Origin: Sphingomonas sanguinis NBRC 13937
GTDB taxonomy: Bacteria; Pseudomonadota; Alphaproteobacteria; Sphingomonadales; Sphingomonadaceae
Assembly: GCF_001591005.1 (NCBI RefSeq)
Contig: NZ_BCTY01000001.1
Coordinates: 124,001 to 188,000 of the forward strand
Direction of reading: 5' to 3'
DNA length: 64,000 nt
Part shown: positions 45,814-55,797 of the stretch, piece by piece
How positions within the stretch are numbered: position 1 is the stretch's first letter
Layout: every line of letters starts with the position of its first letter
Translations under genes and position numbers: made by a program
Notes under the pieces: model-generated
Seen by the model: only the letters and a program-made list of their open reading frames with translations
Databases searched by the model: none
Told to the model about the DNA's origin: nothing

Positions 45814-46160
45814 GCCACCCGGCCACCGCCTACAAGGTGCTGACCGCCGATCAGATGGCGGTGCTGGAGCAGGAAGGCGTCTTTACGGGCGCTCCGGTGG
45901 ATCTGGCCGATGGCTATATCCACCTCTCCACCGCCGCCCAGCTGACCGAGACGGTCGACAAGCACTTCGCCGGACAGACCGACCTGCACATCGCCGCCGT
46001 CGATCTGGAGGCGATGGGCGAGGCGGTGAAGTGGGAGGAGAGCCGCGGCGGCCAGCTCTTCCCACACCTCTACGCTCCCCTGCCGTTATCCGCGGTGGTG
46101 GCTTATGGCCCGATGAAGCGCGACGAGGATGGTTCGGTCCGGTTGCCCATCACGGGCTGA
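45810..46160 (+). CDS. DUF952-family protein
   Basis: A 116-residue protein of the DUF952 type: '[17 protein letters not shown]', '[23 protein letters not shown]' and '[17 protein letters not shown]'. It starts with GTG overlapping the gyrA stop (GTGA, 45810-45813). Function is unknown; the family resembles glutathione-S-transferase-associated or ADP-ribose-type folds but no activity is established to my knowledge. Confidence 0.85.
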   Translation: MSHPATAYKVLTADQMAVLEQEGVFTGAPVDLADGYIHLSTAAQLTETVDKHFAGQTDLHIAAVDLEAMGEAVKWEESRGGQLFPHLYAPLPLSAVVAYGPMKRDEDGSVRLPITG

Positions 46161-46162
46161 AA

Positions 46163-46184
46163 GACGTTTCGTCATCGAAACGTC
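46163..46184. terminator. Hairpin after the gyrA-DUF952 unit
   Basis: A perfect 9-bp stem (GACGTTTCG / CGAAACGTC, loop TCAT) directly follows the DUF952 stop. No T-run follows, so it is either a weak terminator or an operator for the chemoreceptor gene 50 bp downstream. Confidence 0.5.
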
Positions 46185-46233
46185 ACCAAACCCTAAGATC
46201 GCGTTTACCCTTAGCCGGTAGAGAAGCGGGGCG

Positions 46234-47517
46234 ATGAAGCCGCCTGTCTTCTCTACCTGGCCGCAAACGGCCGAGTGCCCGGTGATCGGCGACGATGAAT
46301 CGCTGACCGCCGCCATCGCGCTGTTTCGCCAGCATCCCGACATGCGGCTGCTGCCGGTTCTCGACGCCGAACGACGACCGGTCGGGGCGATCCGGGAGCG
46401 GGATGTAAAGGGGCTGCTCTACAATCCCTTTGGCCATGCCCTGCTGCAGAACCCGGATTTCGGGTCCTGCCTGACGGCCTATGTCCGCACCCATCCCTGT
46501 TGCGACCTAGAGGCGCCACTCGCCGTAAAGCTGGCGCTGCATGCCGATTGGGGCGCTCCCGACGCGCTCATCCTGACCGACAAGGGACGCTTCGCCGGGA
46601 CGCTGGATGCCGCGACCTTGGCCCGGCAGGCCGCCGATGCCCAGACGGCCCTGGCCCGCGAGCGCATTGCCCGGTCGGAGCGCATGGACGTGGCCGCGCG
46701 GACCTATATGGCGGAGGTTGCGACGCTCTCCGACACGCTGCTTCGCGCCACCGGCGACATGGGCCGCATGGCGCGCGAGCTGGGCGGCTATGCCAGCGAC
46801 ACCCATGCCGGGGCCGAACGCATGACCCACGCGATGGGCGACACCGGCAAGGCGCTGGGCGACATCGCCGCGCGCGGCCACGGTCTGGCGAACACCTTTG
46901 CCGCGATCACCCGCGACATGGACCAGGCCCGCGACATCCGCGACACGGTCCGTCACCAGATTGCCGTGACCGATCGGCGCGCCAACGCGCTGGCCGACAG
47001 CGCGACCGCCATCGACACGCTGCTCGCCTTGATCGAAAGCGTGGCCGCTCGCACCAACCTGCTGGCGCTCAATGCCGCGATCGAGGCGGCGCGCGCCGGG
47101 GATGCGGGCCGTGGCTTCGCCGTGGTCGCGCATGAGGTGAAGGCGCTGGCCGGCCAGACGCGCGAGGCCGCGCAGGACGCGACGCGGAATGTCTCGGAGG
47201 TGAAGACGCATCTCCACGCCCTGCTGGCCGAACAGTCCCAGCTCAACCACGCGGTCGATGCCATCGGCACGCTGTCGCATTCGATCGACCAGGCGGTCGC
47301 GGCACAGGGGATCGCAACCACCGCCATTGCCGCCAATGTCGACCAGTCGGTCGCCTCCGCCCGCCAGATCGGGCAGCAGGTCCGCCAGATCGAGACCGAT
47401 GCGACACGGATCGACGAGGATGCGGGTGCGCTCCTGACGCTGGCCGATGCGCTAGGCCAGACCATTCAAACACTGCGCACACGCACCGCCGATTTCATCC
47501 AGACGGTCGCCGCCTGA
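46234..47517 (+). CDS. Soluble methyl-accepting chemoreceptor with N-terminal CBS domains
   Basis: A 427-residue chemoreceptor with no signal peptide and no membrane span. The N-terminal ~130 residues are a CBS pair ('[39 protein letters not shown]' split over the first repeat, '[24 protein letters not shown]' the second). The rest is a coiled-coil signalling domain with the hallmark hairpin '[27 protein letters not shown]' at about 272-298. There is no HAMP domain. It presumably senses an intracellular nucleotide and signals to CheA/CheW. AGAGAAGCGGGGCG precedes ATG 46234. Confidence 0.88.
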   Translation: MKPPVFSTWPQTAECPVIGDDESLTAAIALFRQHPDMRLLPVLDAERRPVGAIRERDVKGLLYNPFGHALLQNPDFGSCLTAYVRTHPCCDLEAPLAVKLALHADWGAPDALILTDKGRFAGTLDAATLARQAADAQTALARERIARSERMDVAARTYMAEVATLSDTLLRATGDMGRMARELGGYASDTHAGAERMTHAMGDTGKALGDIAARGHGLANTFAAITRDMDQARDIRDTVRHQIAVTDRRANALADSATAIDTLLALIESVAARTNLLALNAAIEAARAGDAGRGFAVVAHEVKALAGQTREAAQDATRNVSEVKTHLHALLAEQSQLNHAVDAIGTLSHSIDQAVAAQGIATTAIAANVDQSVASARQIGQQVRQIETDATRIDEDAGALLTLADALGQTIQTLRTRTADFIQTVAA

Positions 47518-47521
47518 ACGG

Positions 47522-47956
47522 TCACACGTAGAGGTCGACGACCGCCACCCCCTGCCCGACGGCCTCCAGCAACAGCGTCCGGTGGCAATGACAAGGATCG
47601 CGCTCGAAACAGAGCAGCGCGCTCGGCTTCTCGCCCGCCAGATCGAGCATCCGCGCGGCGGCGGCCTGCGCTTCGGGCAAGGCAAGTTGGTCATCATAAA
47701 CTTCGCGAAGTGTCCCCACGTCGCCCTTCTTGGCCGCATCGCGTCCGCGCTTGGGGGTGCCCAGATCCTTCAGATGGACATAGTCGATGCCGACCTCCTT
47801 CAGCGCGGCGGCCAGCGATGACTTAGAAAAGCCGGGTCGCCGTGAGAGGGGCAGCGCGCGGACATCGATCAATCGCTCGACCCCGGCCGATTTCAGCGTC
47901 GCGAGGAAGCCGTCGACGGTCGCCCCCTCATACCCGATGGTGAAGATGGTGGTCAT
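47522..47956 (-). CDS. DUF488-family protein
   Basis: A 144-residue protein with 'FTIGYEGATVDGFLATLKSAGVERLIDVRALPLSRRPGFSKSSLAAAL' divided motifs and the C-terminal 'LLCFERDPCHCHR', the cysteine/histidine signature of DUF488. Function unknown; some relatives are thought to act in nucleic-acid modification. Start ATG 47956 is chosen because the family motif begins right there; the ribosome site is weak. It ends 4 bp from the convergent chemoreceptor gene. Confidence 0.85.
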   Translation of the reverse strand: MTTIFTIGYEGATVDGFLATLKSAGVERLIDVRALPLSRRPGFSKSSLAAALKEVGIDYVHLKDLGTPKRGRDAAKKGDVGTLREVYDDQLALPEAQAAAARMLDLAGEKPSALLCFERDPCHCHRTLLLEAVGQGVAVVDLYV

Positions 47957-48030
47957 GTCACCGACTTGGGGAGCCGCGTCCGACACGCCAAGTCCTTCCA
48001 ACCGGAGCCGTCCGGGTTTAAGGCGGCGCG

Positions 48031-49425
48031 ATGACTTATGACATTCATGTGATCGGCGGCGGGCTCGCGGGCTCGGAAGCCGCGTGGCAGCTGGCCGAGG
48101 CCGGGCTGAAGGTGCGCCTGTCCGAAATGCGCGGCGGGGCGGAGACCACGCCTGCCCATCATGGCGGCGACCTGGCGGAGCTGGTCTGCTCCAACTCCTT
48201 TCGTTCGGATGACGCGACCTCCAACGCGGTTGGCCTACTGCATCAGGAGATGCGCGCGCTCGGCTCGATCATTATGGCCAAGGGCGATGTCCATGCGGTG
48301 CCTGCGGGCTCGGCGCTGGCGGTCGACCGGGACGGCTTTTCGGGCGGGGTGACGGCCGCGCTGGAGGCGCATCCCAACGTCACTATCGTTCGCGAACGGA
48401 TCGATGCGTTGCCCGATGGGCCTGCGATCATCGCCACCGGCCCGCTGACCGCGCCGTCGCTGGCGGGTGGCATCGGCGAGGCGACCGGCGCGGAGGCGCT
48501 GGCCTTTTTCGACGCGATCGCGCCCATCGTCCACCGCGAGTCGATCGACATGGACGTCGCCTGGTTCCAAAGCCGCTGGAACAAGGGCACGGGCAAGGAT
48601 TACATCAACTGCCCGATGGACAAGGAGCAGTATTACGCCTTCCATCAGGCGCTGCTCGACGGTGAGAAGACCGAGTTCCGCGAGTGGGAAAAGGACACGC
48701 CCTATTTCGATGGCTGCATGCCCGTCGAGGTGATGGCCGAACGCGGGGTCGAGACGCTGCGCTTCGGGCCAATGAAGGGCGTCGGGCTGGACGATCCGCG
48801 CACCGGCCGCTGGCCCTATGCCGTCGTCCAGCTGCGACAGGACAATGCGGCGGGCACGCTGTGGAACATCGTCGGTTTCCAGACCAAGCTGAAATATGCC
48901 GAGCAGATCCGCATCTTCCGCACCATTCCGGGTCTGGAAAAGGCCGAGTTCGCGCGGCTGGGCGGCCTGCACCGCAACACCTTCATCCGCTCGCCCGAGT
49001 TGCTCGACGCGACGCTGCGGCTGAAGTCGCGACCGAATCTGCGCTTCGCGGGCCAGATCACGGGGTGCGAGGGCTATATCGAGAGCGCAGCAATCGGCCT
49101 ACTCGCCGGACGTTTCGCCGCCGCCGAACTGACCGGCAAGACCATCGCGCCGCCGCCGGTCGAGACGGCGCTCGGCGCGCTGCTCGGTCATATCACCGGG
49201 CTGGCCGAGGCCGAGACCTATCAGCCGATGAACGTCAATTTCGGCCTGTTCCCGCCGATCCCCGGCCGGACCAAGAAGGCCGACCGCAAGCGGATGTACA
49301 CCGACCGCGCACGTGAGGCGCTGCCCGGCTGGCTCAACTCTCTTCCGCCGGGGCCGCCTCCGGTGCCTCAGCCGGTGCCGTTCGTGCCGGAGGACAGTCC
49401 CGCCGAGCAGCCGGTCGACGCTTGA
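48031..49425 (+). CDS. trmFO: Folate-dependent tRNA (uracil-5-)-methyltransferase TrmFO
   Basis: A 464-residue flavoenzyme that makes 5-methyluridine at position 54 of tRNA using methylene-tetrahydrofolate. The FAD motif is '[14 protein letters not shown]'. Catalytic C53 in '[10 protein letters not shown]' and C229 in '[10 protein letters not shown]' match the B. subtilis TrmFO pair (C53, C226). The last ~30 codons encode a Pro-rich tail and overlap the 3' end of the convergent EF-hand gene by 92 bp. Start ATG 48031 is preceded only by 'AAGGCGGCG'. Confidence 0.96.
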   Translation: MTYDIHVIGGGLAGSEAAWQLAEAGLKVRLSEMRGGAETTPAHHGGDLAELVCSNSFRSDDATSNAVGLLHQEMRALGSIIMAKGDVHAVPAGSALAVDRDGFSGGVTAALEAHPNVTIVRERIDALPDGPAIIATGPLTAPSLAGGIGEATGAEALAFFDAIAPIVHRESIDMDVAWFQSRWNKGTGKDYINCPMDKEQYYAFHQALLDGEKTEFREWEKDTPYFDGCMPVEVMAERGVETLRFGPMKGVGLDDPRTGRWPYAVVQLRQDNAAGTLWNIVGFQTKLKYAEQIRIFRTIPGLEKAEFARLGGLHRNTFIRSPELLDATLRLKSRPNLRFAGQITGCEGYIESAAIGLLAGRFAAAELTGKTIAPPPVETALGALLGHITGLAEAETYQPMNVNFGLFPPIPGRTKKADRKRMYTDRAREALPGWLNSLPPGPPPVPQPVPFVPEDSPAEQPVDA

Positions 49426-49825
49426 CGGCGGTGGTGGCGAACTCGGCCGCGGTCATCGCGCCCGATTTGTCCCGGTCGGCGGTGGCGAATTTGGTCGTGG
49501 CCTTGATCGCCCATTCGTCGAAGGACAGCTTGCCGTCGCCATCGCGGTCCAGCTTGGCATAGGCCTTACGCCGCGCGGCCAGATATTCCTCGCGCGTGAT
49601 CGTGCCGTCGCGGTCCTTGTCGTACCGGTCGAAGCGCTTCTGCTCGCGCGTCCGGGCGGAGGCTTCGGGCAAGGGCGCGTCGTCCTCGACGGTTTGCGGG
49701 AAAGCCGCCGTTGCGGCGCTTGCGGCGGGGAGCGGCGACGGCGTGTCGGATCGGCTACCCCATAGGAATAACCCTGCCCCCACCAGTACCAGCGTGCCCA
49801 ACCCACCGGCCAAATAGCGCCACAT
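49334..49825 (-). CDS. EF-hand calcium-binding protein, membrane-anchored or secreted
   Basis: A 163-residue protein with an N-terminal hydrophobic segment (about 6-24, '[18 protein letters not shown]') acting as signal or anchor. It has three EF-hand loops: '[12 protein letters not shown]', '[12 protein letters not shown]' and '[12 protein letters not shown]'. The first two carry canonical calcium ligands. The C-terminal ~30 residues are Ala/Pro/Glu-rich and are encoded in DNA antisense to the trmFO tail (92-bp overlap). Calcium sensing or buffering in the periplasm is likely; no partner is visible. Confidence 0.85.
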   Translation of the reverse strand: MWRYLAGGLGTLVLVGAGLFLWGSRSDTPSPLPAASAATAAFPQTVEDDAPLPEASARTREQKRFDRYDKDRDGTITREEYLAARRKAYAKLDRDGDGKLSFDEWAIKATTKFATADRDKSGAMTAAEFATTAVKRRPAARRDCPPARTAPAEAPEAAPAEES

Positions 49826-49949
49826 CGGTTTCGTCTCCCCCGTCAGACAATTTTATGGTTAACCGGGGTTAGGCATGGGCGGCAAGGCGATTTCCTTGGC
49901 CTTCGACTTCGCTCAGATCCAACGGGATTGCCGACACCCGCCTCTCCAG

Positions 49950-49977
49950 CCGTACCCCGGCGAAGGCCGGGGTACGG
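49950..49977. repeat. GC-rich dyad repeat, copy 1
   Basis: CCGTACCCCGGC-GAAG-GCCGGGGTACGG, a perfect 12-bp stem with a 4-nt loop, lies in the intergenic gap. A related copy in opposite orientation occurs at 50056-50075 and a partial one at 57118-57138. Confidence 0.75.
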
Positions 49978-50055
49978 TTACTATGCGGCTTATGGCGCGC
50001 CATGGATCGGCGAAGAGGCAAATGCCCTGCGCCGTCGATAAGGCAGAGCAACTGG

Positions 50056-50075
50056 ACCCCGGCCTTCGCCGGGGT
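50056..50075. repeat. GC-rich dyad repeat, copy 2 (inverted)
   Basis: ACCCCGGC-CTTC-GCCGGGGT, followed by ACGG, is the reverse-complement orientation of the core of copy 1. It sits just downstream of the squalene/phytoene-synthase-like gene's stop and may end its transcript. Confidence 0.7.
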
Positions 50076-50100
50076 ACGGCCTGTGTTTTGATTATACTGA

Positions 50101-50793
50101 TCAGCGCCCCATCAAACCGTGCCACGCCAATCGCGCGGCGCGCATCGGGTGGCCGGGCAGACGATCCGGGTAGCGCAGGCTTTCGCGGGCCAAAATGGCC
50201 AATCCACTCAAACCCCGAACCGGCTTGGATGATTTCGACGCCAGTATCGCGTCCAAGTCCGACAGAACCGCAGCCCCGATCCGCGTGCGGGTCGCTTCAT
50301 CGGAAACATGCTTCGCCAGATCGGCTCTGGCCCATGCCGCCCCTAGCGGCTCGATACCAGACTGCCCGAGCAACCGCCCGACGCTTACGAACAATACGCC
50401 CCCGCGCATATCGGCATGACGCGCGATACGCTCGTCGTCCAACGCCTCACCATCATCAAGCAGCGCCTCCCACCCCTCGATCATCGGGGCCAGGTCCGCC
50501 CCCCGGACCCCGACGGGCAGCACCGACGCCGCCAGCCGCTGCAACACCGGATGCGCCGGTGCAGGCTCGCGGTCGAGCTTCTCCAGCGCCTCATACCACC
50601 AGGTCAGCCGCATCTGGCCGATCATCGGCTCGGTCGTGCTTTGCAAGATCGAGGCGAGTTGGTGGTCGAGATCGAGCAGCGCCGCGAACCCCTCGCGTGC
50701 CGACGCGGGCGCGTAGCCCACCGCCAGCGCCTGTTCGCGCATCACCGCTTCGACGGCGGGATGCTGGGGATCGGCGCGGGGCATATCGGTCAT
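50101..50793 (-). CDS. Squalene/phytoene-synthase-family protein
   Basis: A 230-residue protein of the squalene/phytoene synthase superfamily, of the short bacterial branch related to NDUFAF6. 'MRLTWWYEALEKLD' and 'LLDLDHQLASIL' are characteristic. The Asp-rich DxxxD prenyl-diphosphate motifs of true synthases are not clear, so a prenyltransferase role is doubtful; a complex-I-assembly-like or hopanoid role is possible. Start ATG 50793. It ends at the repeat-rich gap and faces the PDH terminator on its upstream side. Confidence 0.75.
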   Translation of the reverse strand: MTDMPRADPQHPAVEAVMREQALAVGYAPASAREGFAALLDLDHQLASILQSTTEPMIGQMRLTWWYEALEKLDREPAPAHPVLQRLAASVLPVGVRGADLAPMIEGWEALLDDGEALDDERIARHADMRGGVLFVSVGRLLGQSGIEPLGAAWARADLAKHVSDEATRTRIGAAVLSDLDAILASKSSKPVRGLSGLAILARESLRYPDRLPGHPMRAARLAWHGLMGR

Positions 50794-50823
50794 GTCCCGC
50801 CCTTCGCACAGGTCGCGCCCATG

Positions 50824-50854
50824 AAAAAGGGCCTCCCGATCACCCGGAAGGCCC
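50824..50854 (-). terminator. Rho-independent terminator of the PDH operon
   Basis: On the reverse strand a GGGCCTTCCG / CGGGAGGCCC stem (one mismatch, 50829-50854) is followed by TTTTT (50828-50824), a classical intrinsic terminator 26 bp past the E1 beta stop. Confidence 0.9.
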
Positions 50855-50880
50855 CATTTCTCTACAGAAGAACCCGTCGC

Positions 50881-52311
50881 TTAGCCGCGATAGGTCACCT
50901 TCTTGACCGCCGCGACGACCTTGTTCGCGTCGACCAGCGCCAGCTTTTCGAGGTTGGCGGCGTAAGGCAACGGCACGTCCTCGTTGGTCACGCGCAGCAC
51001 CGGCGCGTCGAGGTCGTCGAACCCTTCTTCCATCACCACGGCGGTGATTTCCGACGCGATCGAGCAGGTCGGCCAGCCTTCCTCGACCACGACCAGGCGG
51101 TTGGTCTTGGCGAGCGACTTCAGCACCGTCTTGGTGTCGAGCGGACGCAGCGTGCGCAGGTCGATGACCTCCGCGTCGATGCCCTCGGCGGCCAGCTTCT
51201 CGGCGGCTTCGAGCGCGACGCCCACACCGATCGAGTAGGAGACCAGGGTCACGTCCTTGCCCTCGCGCATGATCCGCGCCTTGCCGATCGGCAGGACGAA
51301 ATCGTCGAGCTTGGGCACGTCGAACGAACGACCGTACATCAGCTCGTTCTCGAGGAACACGACCGGGTCTTCCGAACGGATCGCGGCCTTCAGCAGGCCC
51401 TTGGCATCGGCCGCGTCATAGGGTGCGATCACGATCAGGCCGGGGACCGAGGCATACCACGGGCCGTAGTTCTGCGAGTGCTGCGCGCCGACGCGGCTGG
51501 CGGCACCGTTGGGACCACGAAACACGATCGGGCAGCGCATCTGACCGCCGGACATGTAATTGGTCTTGGCGGCCGAGTTGATGATGTGGTCGATCGCCTG
51601 CATGGCGAAGTTGAACGTCATAAACTCGATCACCGGGCGCAGGCCGCCCATGGCCGCACCCGTGCCGACACCGGCAAAGCCATATTCGGTGATCGGCGTG
51701 TCGATCACGCGGCGGTCGCCGAACTCGTCCAGGAGGCCCTGCGTCACCTTGTACGCGCCCTGATACTGGGCAACTTCCTCGCCCATCACGAAGACGCGGT
51801 CGTCGGCGCGCATTTCCTCGGCCATCGCATCGCGCAGCGCTTCACGGACGGTCAACTTCACCATCTCGGTGCCTTCCGGAATCTCCGGCGAGGCGGGCGC
51901 TTCCTGCTCCGCACTAGCGACCAGCTTCTGCGTGCCGCTTTCCTGCTCGGCGGCGGCGGCACCTTCCGGCATTGGCGGGGCGTTGTGGTCGGTCGCCTCG
52001 TTCTTCGGCGCGGCGTTGGCCGCATCGCCCGAACGCGAACCCGAAGCGGCGGCGGACGCGACGTCCTCGCCCTCTTCGGCCAGCAGCGCAATGGCGGTGC
52101 CGACCTTCACATTGTCGGTGCCTTCGGCGACCAGGATCTTGGCGATCACGCCCTCATCCACGGCCTCGAATTCCATCGTCGCCTTGTCGGTCTCGATCTC
52201 GGCCATGATGTCGCCGGACTTGACCGTATCGCCTTCCTTCACGAGCCACTTGGCGAGCGTGCCCTCTTCCATGGTCGGGGAAAGGGCCGGCATCTTGATC
52301 TCGATCGCCAT
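50881..52311 (-). CDS. pdhB: Pyruvate dehydrogenase E1 subunit beta with N-terminal lipoyl domain
   Basis: A 476-residue E1 beta subunit. The first ~80 residues are a lipoyl domain ('[17 protein letters not shown]', lipoylated K43 in '[12 protein letters not shown]'). A flexible Ala/Glu/Pro-rich linker runs to about 145, and the rest is the beta chain ('[18 protein letters not shown]', '[20 protein letters not shown]', '[18 protein letters not shown]'). With E1 alpha it decarboxylates pyruvate and reductively acetylates lipoyl groups. The lipoyl-E1 beta fusion is a known alphaproteobacterial form. One base separates its ATG from the E1 alpha stop. Confidence 0.95.
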   Translation of the reverse strand: MAIEIKMPALSPTMEEGTLAKWLVKEGDTVKSGDIMAEIETDKATMEFEAVDEGVIAKILVAEGTDNVKVGTAIALLAEEGEDVASAAASGSRSGDAANAAPKNEATDHNAPPMPEGAAAAEQESGTQKLVASAEQEAPASPEIPEGTEMVKLTVREALRDAMAEEMRADDRVFVMGEEVAQYQGAYKVTQGLLDEFGDRRVIDTPITEYGFAGVGTGAAMGGLRPVIEFMTFNFAMQAIDHIINSAAKTNYMSGGQMRCPIVFRGPNGAASRVGAQHSQNYGPWYASVPGLIVIAPYDAADAKGLLKAAIRSEDPVVFLENELMYGRSFDVPKLDDFVLPIGKARIMREGKDVTLVSYSIGVGVALEAAEKLAAEGIDAEVIDLRTLRPLDTKTVLKSLAKTNRLVVVEEGWPTCSIASEITAVVMEEGFDDLDAPVLRVTNEDVPLPYAANLEKLALVDANKVVAAVKKVTYRG

Positions 52312-52312
52312 C

Positions 52313-53368
52313 TTAGTAACGCTCCACCAGCACTTCAGTGTAGAGTTCAGCCACATCGGGCTCGGGGGTCTGCTCGGCGAAGTCCGCCGCTTCGTTGACC
52401 GTCTTGCGGATGTCCTGCTCCAGGACCTTCAGATCGGCCTCGGTGACGCCCTGCGCCTCCAGCAGCTTCTTGACGTGATCGATCGGGTCGGACTTGTCGC
52501 GCACGCCCTGCACTTCCTCGCGGCTGCGATACTTGGCGGGGTCGGACATGGAGTGACCGCGATAGCGATACGTCTTCATCTCCAGGATCACCGGGCCCTT
52601 GCCCGCGCGGACCCAGGCCAGCGCTTCTTCGGCCGCACCGCGACAGGCCAGCACGTCCATGCCGTCGACCTGGATGCCGGGGATGCGGAAGCTTTCGCCA
52701 CGGCGATACAGCTGGTCCTCGGACGAGGCGCGGTTCACCGCGGTGCCCATGGCATACTGGTTGTTCTCGATCACGAAGATGATCGGGAGCTTCCACAGCT
52801 CGGCCATGTTGAAGCTCTCGTACACCTGGCCCTGATTGGCCGCGCCATCGCCGAAATAGGCGAGGCAGACGCCGCCGTCATTGCTGTACTTGTGCCCGAA
52901 CGCCAGGCCGGTGCCCAGCGACACCTGCGCGCCCACGATGCCATGGCCGCCATAGAACTTATGCTCGGTCGAGAACATGTGCATCGACCCGCCCTTGCCC
53001 TTGGAGATGCCGGCGGCACGCCCCGTAAGCTCGGCCATGATGACCTTGGGATCGATGCCGTAAGCCAGCATGTGGCCATGGTCGCGATATCCGGTGATCA
53101 CCGAATCCTTGTCGCCGTCGAGCGCCGACTGGAGACCCACCGCCACGGCCTCCTGGCCGATATACAGGTGGCAGAAACCGCCGATCAGGCCGAGGCCATA
53201 GAGCTGACCCGCCTTTTCTTCAAAGCGGCGGATCAGGAGCATCTGCTTGTAGAAATCCAGCAACTGTTCCTTGGTAGCCTGGAACGGTTGCGGTTCGGCG
53301 GGACGCTCCCGATTGGGAATGGGGGGCTCGCTGGTACGGCTTGGAGCTTTTGCCACAGTCGGGAACAC
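52313..53368 (-). CDS. pdhA: Pyruvate dehydrogenase E1 subunit alpha
   Basis: A 351-residue thiamine-diphosphate-binding alpha chain. The TPP motif is '[20 protein letters not shown]...IENN' (173-203). 'GYRDHGHML' and 'GGSMHMFS' line the active site, and the phosphorylation-loop-like '[15 protein letters not shown]' is conserved. It starts with GTG at 53368 with GGAAACAAAG just upstream. First gene of the pdhA-pdhB operon; E2 and E3 genes are not in the window. Confidence 0.95.
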   Translation of the reverse strand: MFPTVAKAPSRTSEPPIPNRERPAEPQPFQATKEQLLDFYKQMLLIRRFEEKAGQLYGLGLIGGFCHLYIGQEAVAVGLQSALDGDKDSVITGYRDHGHMLAYGIDPKVIMAELTGRAAGISKGKGGSMHMFSTEHKFYGGHGIVGAQVSLGTGLAFGHKYSNDGGVCLAYFGDGAANQGQVYESFNMAELWKLPIIFVIENNQYAMGTAVNRASSEDQLYRRGESFRIPGIQVDGMDVLACRGAAEEALAWVRAGKGPVILEMKTYRYRGHSMSDPAKYRSREEVQGVRDKSDPIDHVKKLLEAQGVTEADLKVLEQDIRKTVNEAADFAEQTPEPDVAELYTEVLVERY

Positions 53369-53527
53369 CTTTGTTTCCGTTAGGGAAGGATGCGAGCCTA
53401 TTGGCGCGCTTTGTCAGGAAACTCAATTCCCCCTTTGAATTCCCACCCAGACAGCGGGAATTTAGGGGAGAATAGCTTTGCCTCGGTTGCCTTGTCGGCG
53501 AACCACAGCCTACAACGCGCGTCAACC

Positions 53528-54880
53528 ATGGACAAACCCCTACACCCGTTCCGCATCGCCAATTTCCGCAGCTATTGGCTGTCGCGGTTCAGCGGAACCA
53601 TTGCCGTCTCCGCCATGTCGATCGTCATCGGATGGCAGGTCTATAACCTGGCGCGCGAGACGATGGACGTGCGCCAGGCCGCCTTCATGCTGGGCATGAT
53701 CGGTTTCGCGCAGTTCGTGCCGCTGTTCCTCCTGACCCCGATCACCGGGCTGGTCGCCGACAGCGTCGACCGCCGCTGGATCGTGCGGGCGACAACCGCA
53801 CTCCTGGTCCTGACGGCCGCATCGCTCTGGCTGCTGACCCGGACGGGGCATCTGAGCTTGGCGGCGCTCTTCACCGCCGCCGTCGCCTTCGGCATCGCAC
53901 GCGCCTTTTCAGGGCCAGCCTATTCCTCCCTGGCCCCCAATCTGGTGCCGCGCGAGAGCCTGCCCACCGCCATCGCGGTCAGTTCGATCGCGTGGCAGGT
54001 CGGCACCATCGCGGGGCCGAGCGTCGGTGGCCTGCTCTATGCGGTGCATCCCGAATTCGCCTACGGCGTCGCAACTCTGCTGTTCGCCGTCGCCCTGGTC
54101 TGCATCTTCCTGATCGGCCCGGTGCCGCAGCCGCCTGTACAGACCGACCATCGCCCGCTGGCCCGAATCGTCGAGGGGTTCAGCTATGTCCGCCGCAACC
54201 GGCTGGTGCAGGCGGCGATCACGCTCGATCTGTTCGCGGTGCTGCTCGCAGGCGCGACCTCGCTGCTGCCGGTCTATGCGCGTGACATCCTGCATGTCGG
54301 GTCGCAGGGGCTGGGCGTGCTGGCGGCGGGCATGGGGATCGGCGCGGCCTCGACCGCCATCTGGTTCTCGTTCAAGCCGATGACGCAGAATGTCGGCGTG
54401 AAGATGCTGATCGCGGTCGTCGTGTTCGGCCTGTCGATCCTGACCTTCGGCATCGCCAGCCACATCACCGGCGCGCTAGGGTTGAGCACGGGTACGCTGG
54501 CGCTGGGCGGTACGAATATCTTCATCCATCCCGCCTTCCTCCTCAGCCTCGCCGCACTGATCTGCGCGGGCGGCGCGGACATGGTGTCGGTCTATGTCCG
54601 CCAGTCGCTGATCCAGCTTCACACCCCCGATGCCATGCGTGGCCGGGTGAGCGCCGTGTCGCAGCTGACCATCTCCGCCTCCAACGAGCTGGGCGAGTTC
54701 GAGAGCGGGGTCATGGCCTCGATCCTCGGCCCCGTCGGGGCGGTCGTGTTCGGCGGACTGGGTGCGATCGGCGTCACGCTGCTCTGGTCGCGACTGTTCC
54801 CGGAACTCCGGCGAGCGCGAACCTTTGATCCTCCTGAAATCCTTGCAACCGAACCTAGCCACGGAGAAGCCAAGCCATGA
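53528..54880 (+). CDS. MFS transporter of the EntS-like exporter type
   Basis: A 450-residue major-facilitator protein with about 12 hydrophobic helices. Cytoplasmic-loop motifs '[10 protein letters not shown]' and '[18 protein letters not shown]'-like '[18 protein letters not shown]' fit the MFS_3 (EntS) subgroup, which export siderophores or drugs. ATG 53528 starts the first helix region correctly; an upstream in-frame extension to 53390 looks non-coding. It overlaps cysK by 4 nt (ATGA), so exporter, cysteine synthase and the SleB-like hydrolase form one unit. Substrate unknown. Confidence 0.85.
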   Translation: MDKPLHPFRIANFRSYWLSRFSGTIAVSAMSIVIGWQVYNLARETMDVRQAAFMLGMIGFAQFVPLFLLTPITGLVADSVDRRWIVRATTALLVLTAASLWLLTRTGHLSLAALFTAAVAFGIARAFSGPAYSSLAPNLVPRESLPTAIAVSSIAWQVGTIAGPSVGGLLYAVHPEFAYGVATLLFAVALVCIFLIGPVPQPPVQTDHRPLARIVEGFSYVRRNRLVQAAITLDLFAVLLAGATSLLPVYARDILHVGSQGLGVLAAGMGIGAASTAIWFSFKPMTQNVGVKMLIAVVVFGLSILTFGIASHITGALGLSTGTLALGGTNIFIHPAFLLSLAALICAGGADMVSVYVRQSLIQLHTPDAMRGRVSAVSQLTISASNELGEFESGVMASILGPVGAVVFGGLGAIGVTLLWSRLFPELRRARTFDPPEILATEPSHGEAKP

Positions 54881-55797
54881 AGGCCAACACCATCCTGGAG
54901 ACGATCGGCAACACGCCGCATGTGAAGATCCAGCGGCTGTTCCCCGGATCGGAGGTCTGGATCAAGTCGGAACGCTCCAACCCCGGCGGATCGATCAAGG
55001 ACCGCATCGCGCTGGCGATGATCGAGGCGGCGGAAGCCAGCGGCGAGCTAAAGCCCGGCGGCACCATCGTCGAGCCGACCAGCGGCAATACCGGCGTCGG
55101 CCTGGCGATGGTCGCGGCGGTCAAGGGTTACAAGCTGATCCTGGTAATGCCCGAATCCATGTCGATCGAGCGGCGTCGCCTGATGCTGGCTTATGGCGCG
55201 ACCTTCGATCTAACGCCGCGTGAAAAGGGTATGAAGGGCGCGATCGAACGCGCGCTGGAGATCGTGCGCGAGACGCCCGGCGCCTGGATGCCGCAGCAGT
55301 TCGAGAACCCGGCGAATATCGACGTGCATGTCCGCACGACCGCGCAGGAAATCCTGAACGACTTTCGCGATTCGCCGATCGACGTCATCATTACCGGGGT
55401 CGGCACCGGCGGCCACATCACTGGCGTCGCCGAGACGCTGAAGAAGGAATGGCCCGGCCTCAAGGTCTATGCGGTCGAGCCCGCCGCCTCGCCGGTCATC
55501 CAGGGTGGCCAGCCGGGTCCCCACCCGATCCAAGGCATCGGCGCGGGCTTCATCCCCGCCAATCTCCACACCCAGGCGATCGACGGCGTGATCGAGGTCG
55601 ATGCCAATGTCGCCAAGGACATGGCCCGCCGCTCGGCGCGCGAAGAAGGGCTACTGGTCGGCATCTCGTCGGGCGCGACACTCGCCGCGATCCTGCAGAA
55701 GCTGCCCGACCTGCCCGAAGGCGTACGCGTGCTCGGCTTCAACTATGACACGGGCGAGCGTTACCTGTCGGTGCCGGACTTCCTGCCCGAACAGTGA
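54877..55797 (+). CDS. cysK: Cysteine synthase A (O-acetylserine sulfhydrylase)
   Basis: A 306-residue PLP enzyme making L-cysteine from O-acetylserine and sulfide. PLP lysine K41 lies in 'NPGGSIKDR'. '[12 protein letters not shown]' binds the substrate carboxylate and '[10 protein letters not shown]' the cofactor phosphate. Length and motifs are those of CysK rather than CysM. Start ATG 54877 overlaps the MFS stop; its own stop overlaps the next gene's GTG (GTGA). Confidence 0.94.
   Translation: MKANTILETIGNTPHVKIQRLFPGSEVWIKSERSNPGGSIKDRIALAMIEAAEASGELKPGGTIVEPTSGNTGVGLAMVAAVKGYKLILVMPESMSIERRRLMLAYGATFDLTPREKGMKGAIERALEIVRETPGAWMPQQFENPANIDVHVRTTAQEILNDFRDSPIDVIITGVGTGGHITGVAETLKKEWPGLKVYAVEPAASPVIQGGQPGPHPIQGIGAGFIPANLHTQAIDGVIEVDANVAKDMARRSAREEGLLVGISSGATLAAILQKLPDLPEGVRVLGFNYDTGERYLSVPDFLPEQ

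Noticed and set aside
46163..46184. Confident intrinsic terminator after DUF952
   Set aside because: The stem is perfect but no T-run follows, so it is listed only as a hairpin of uncertain role.
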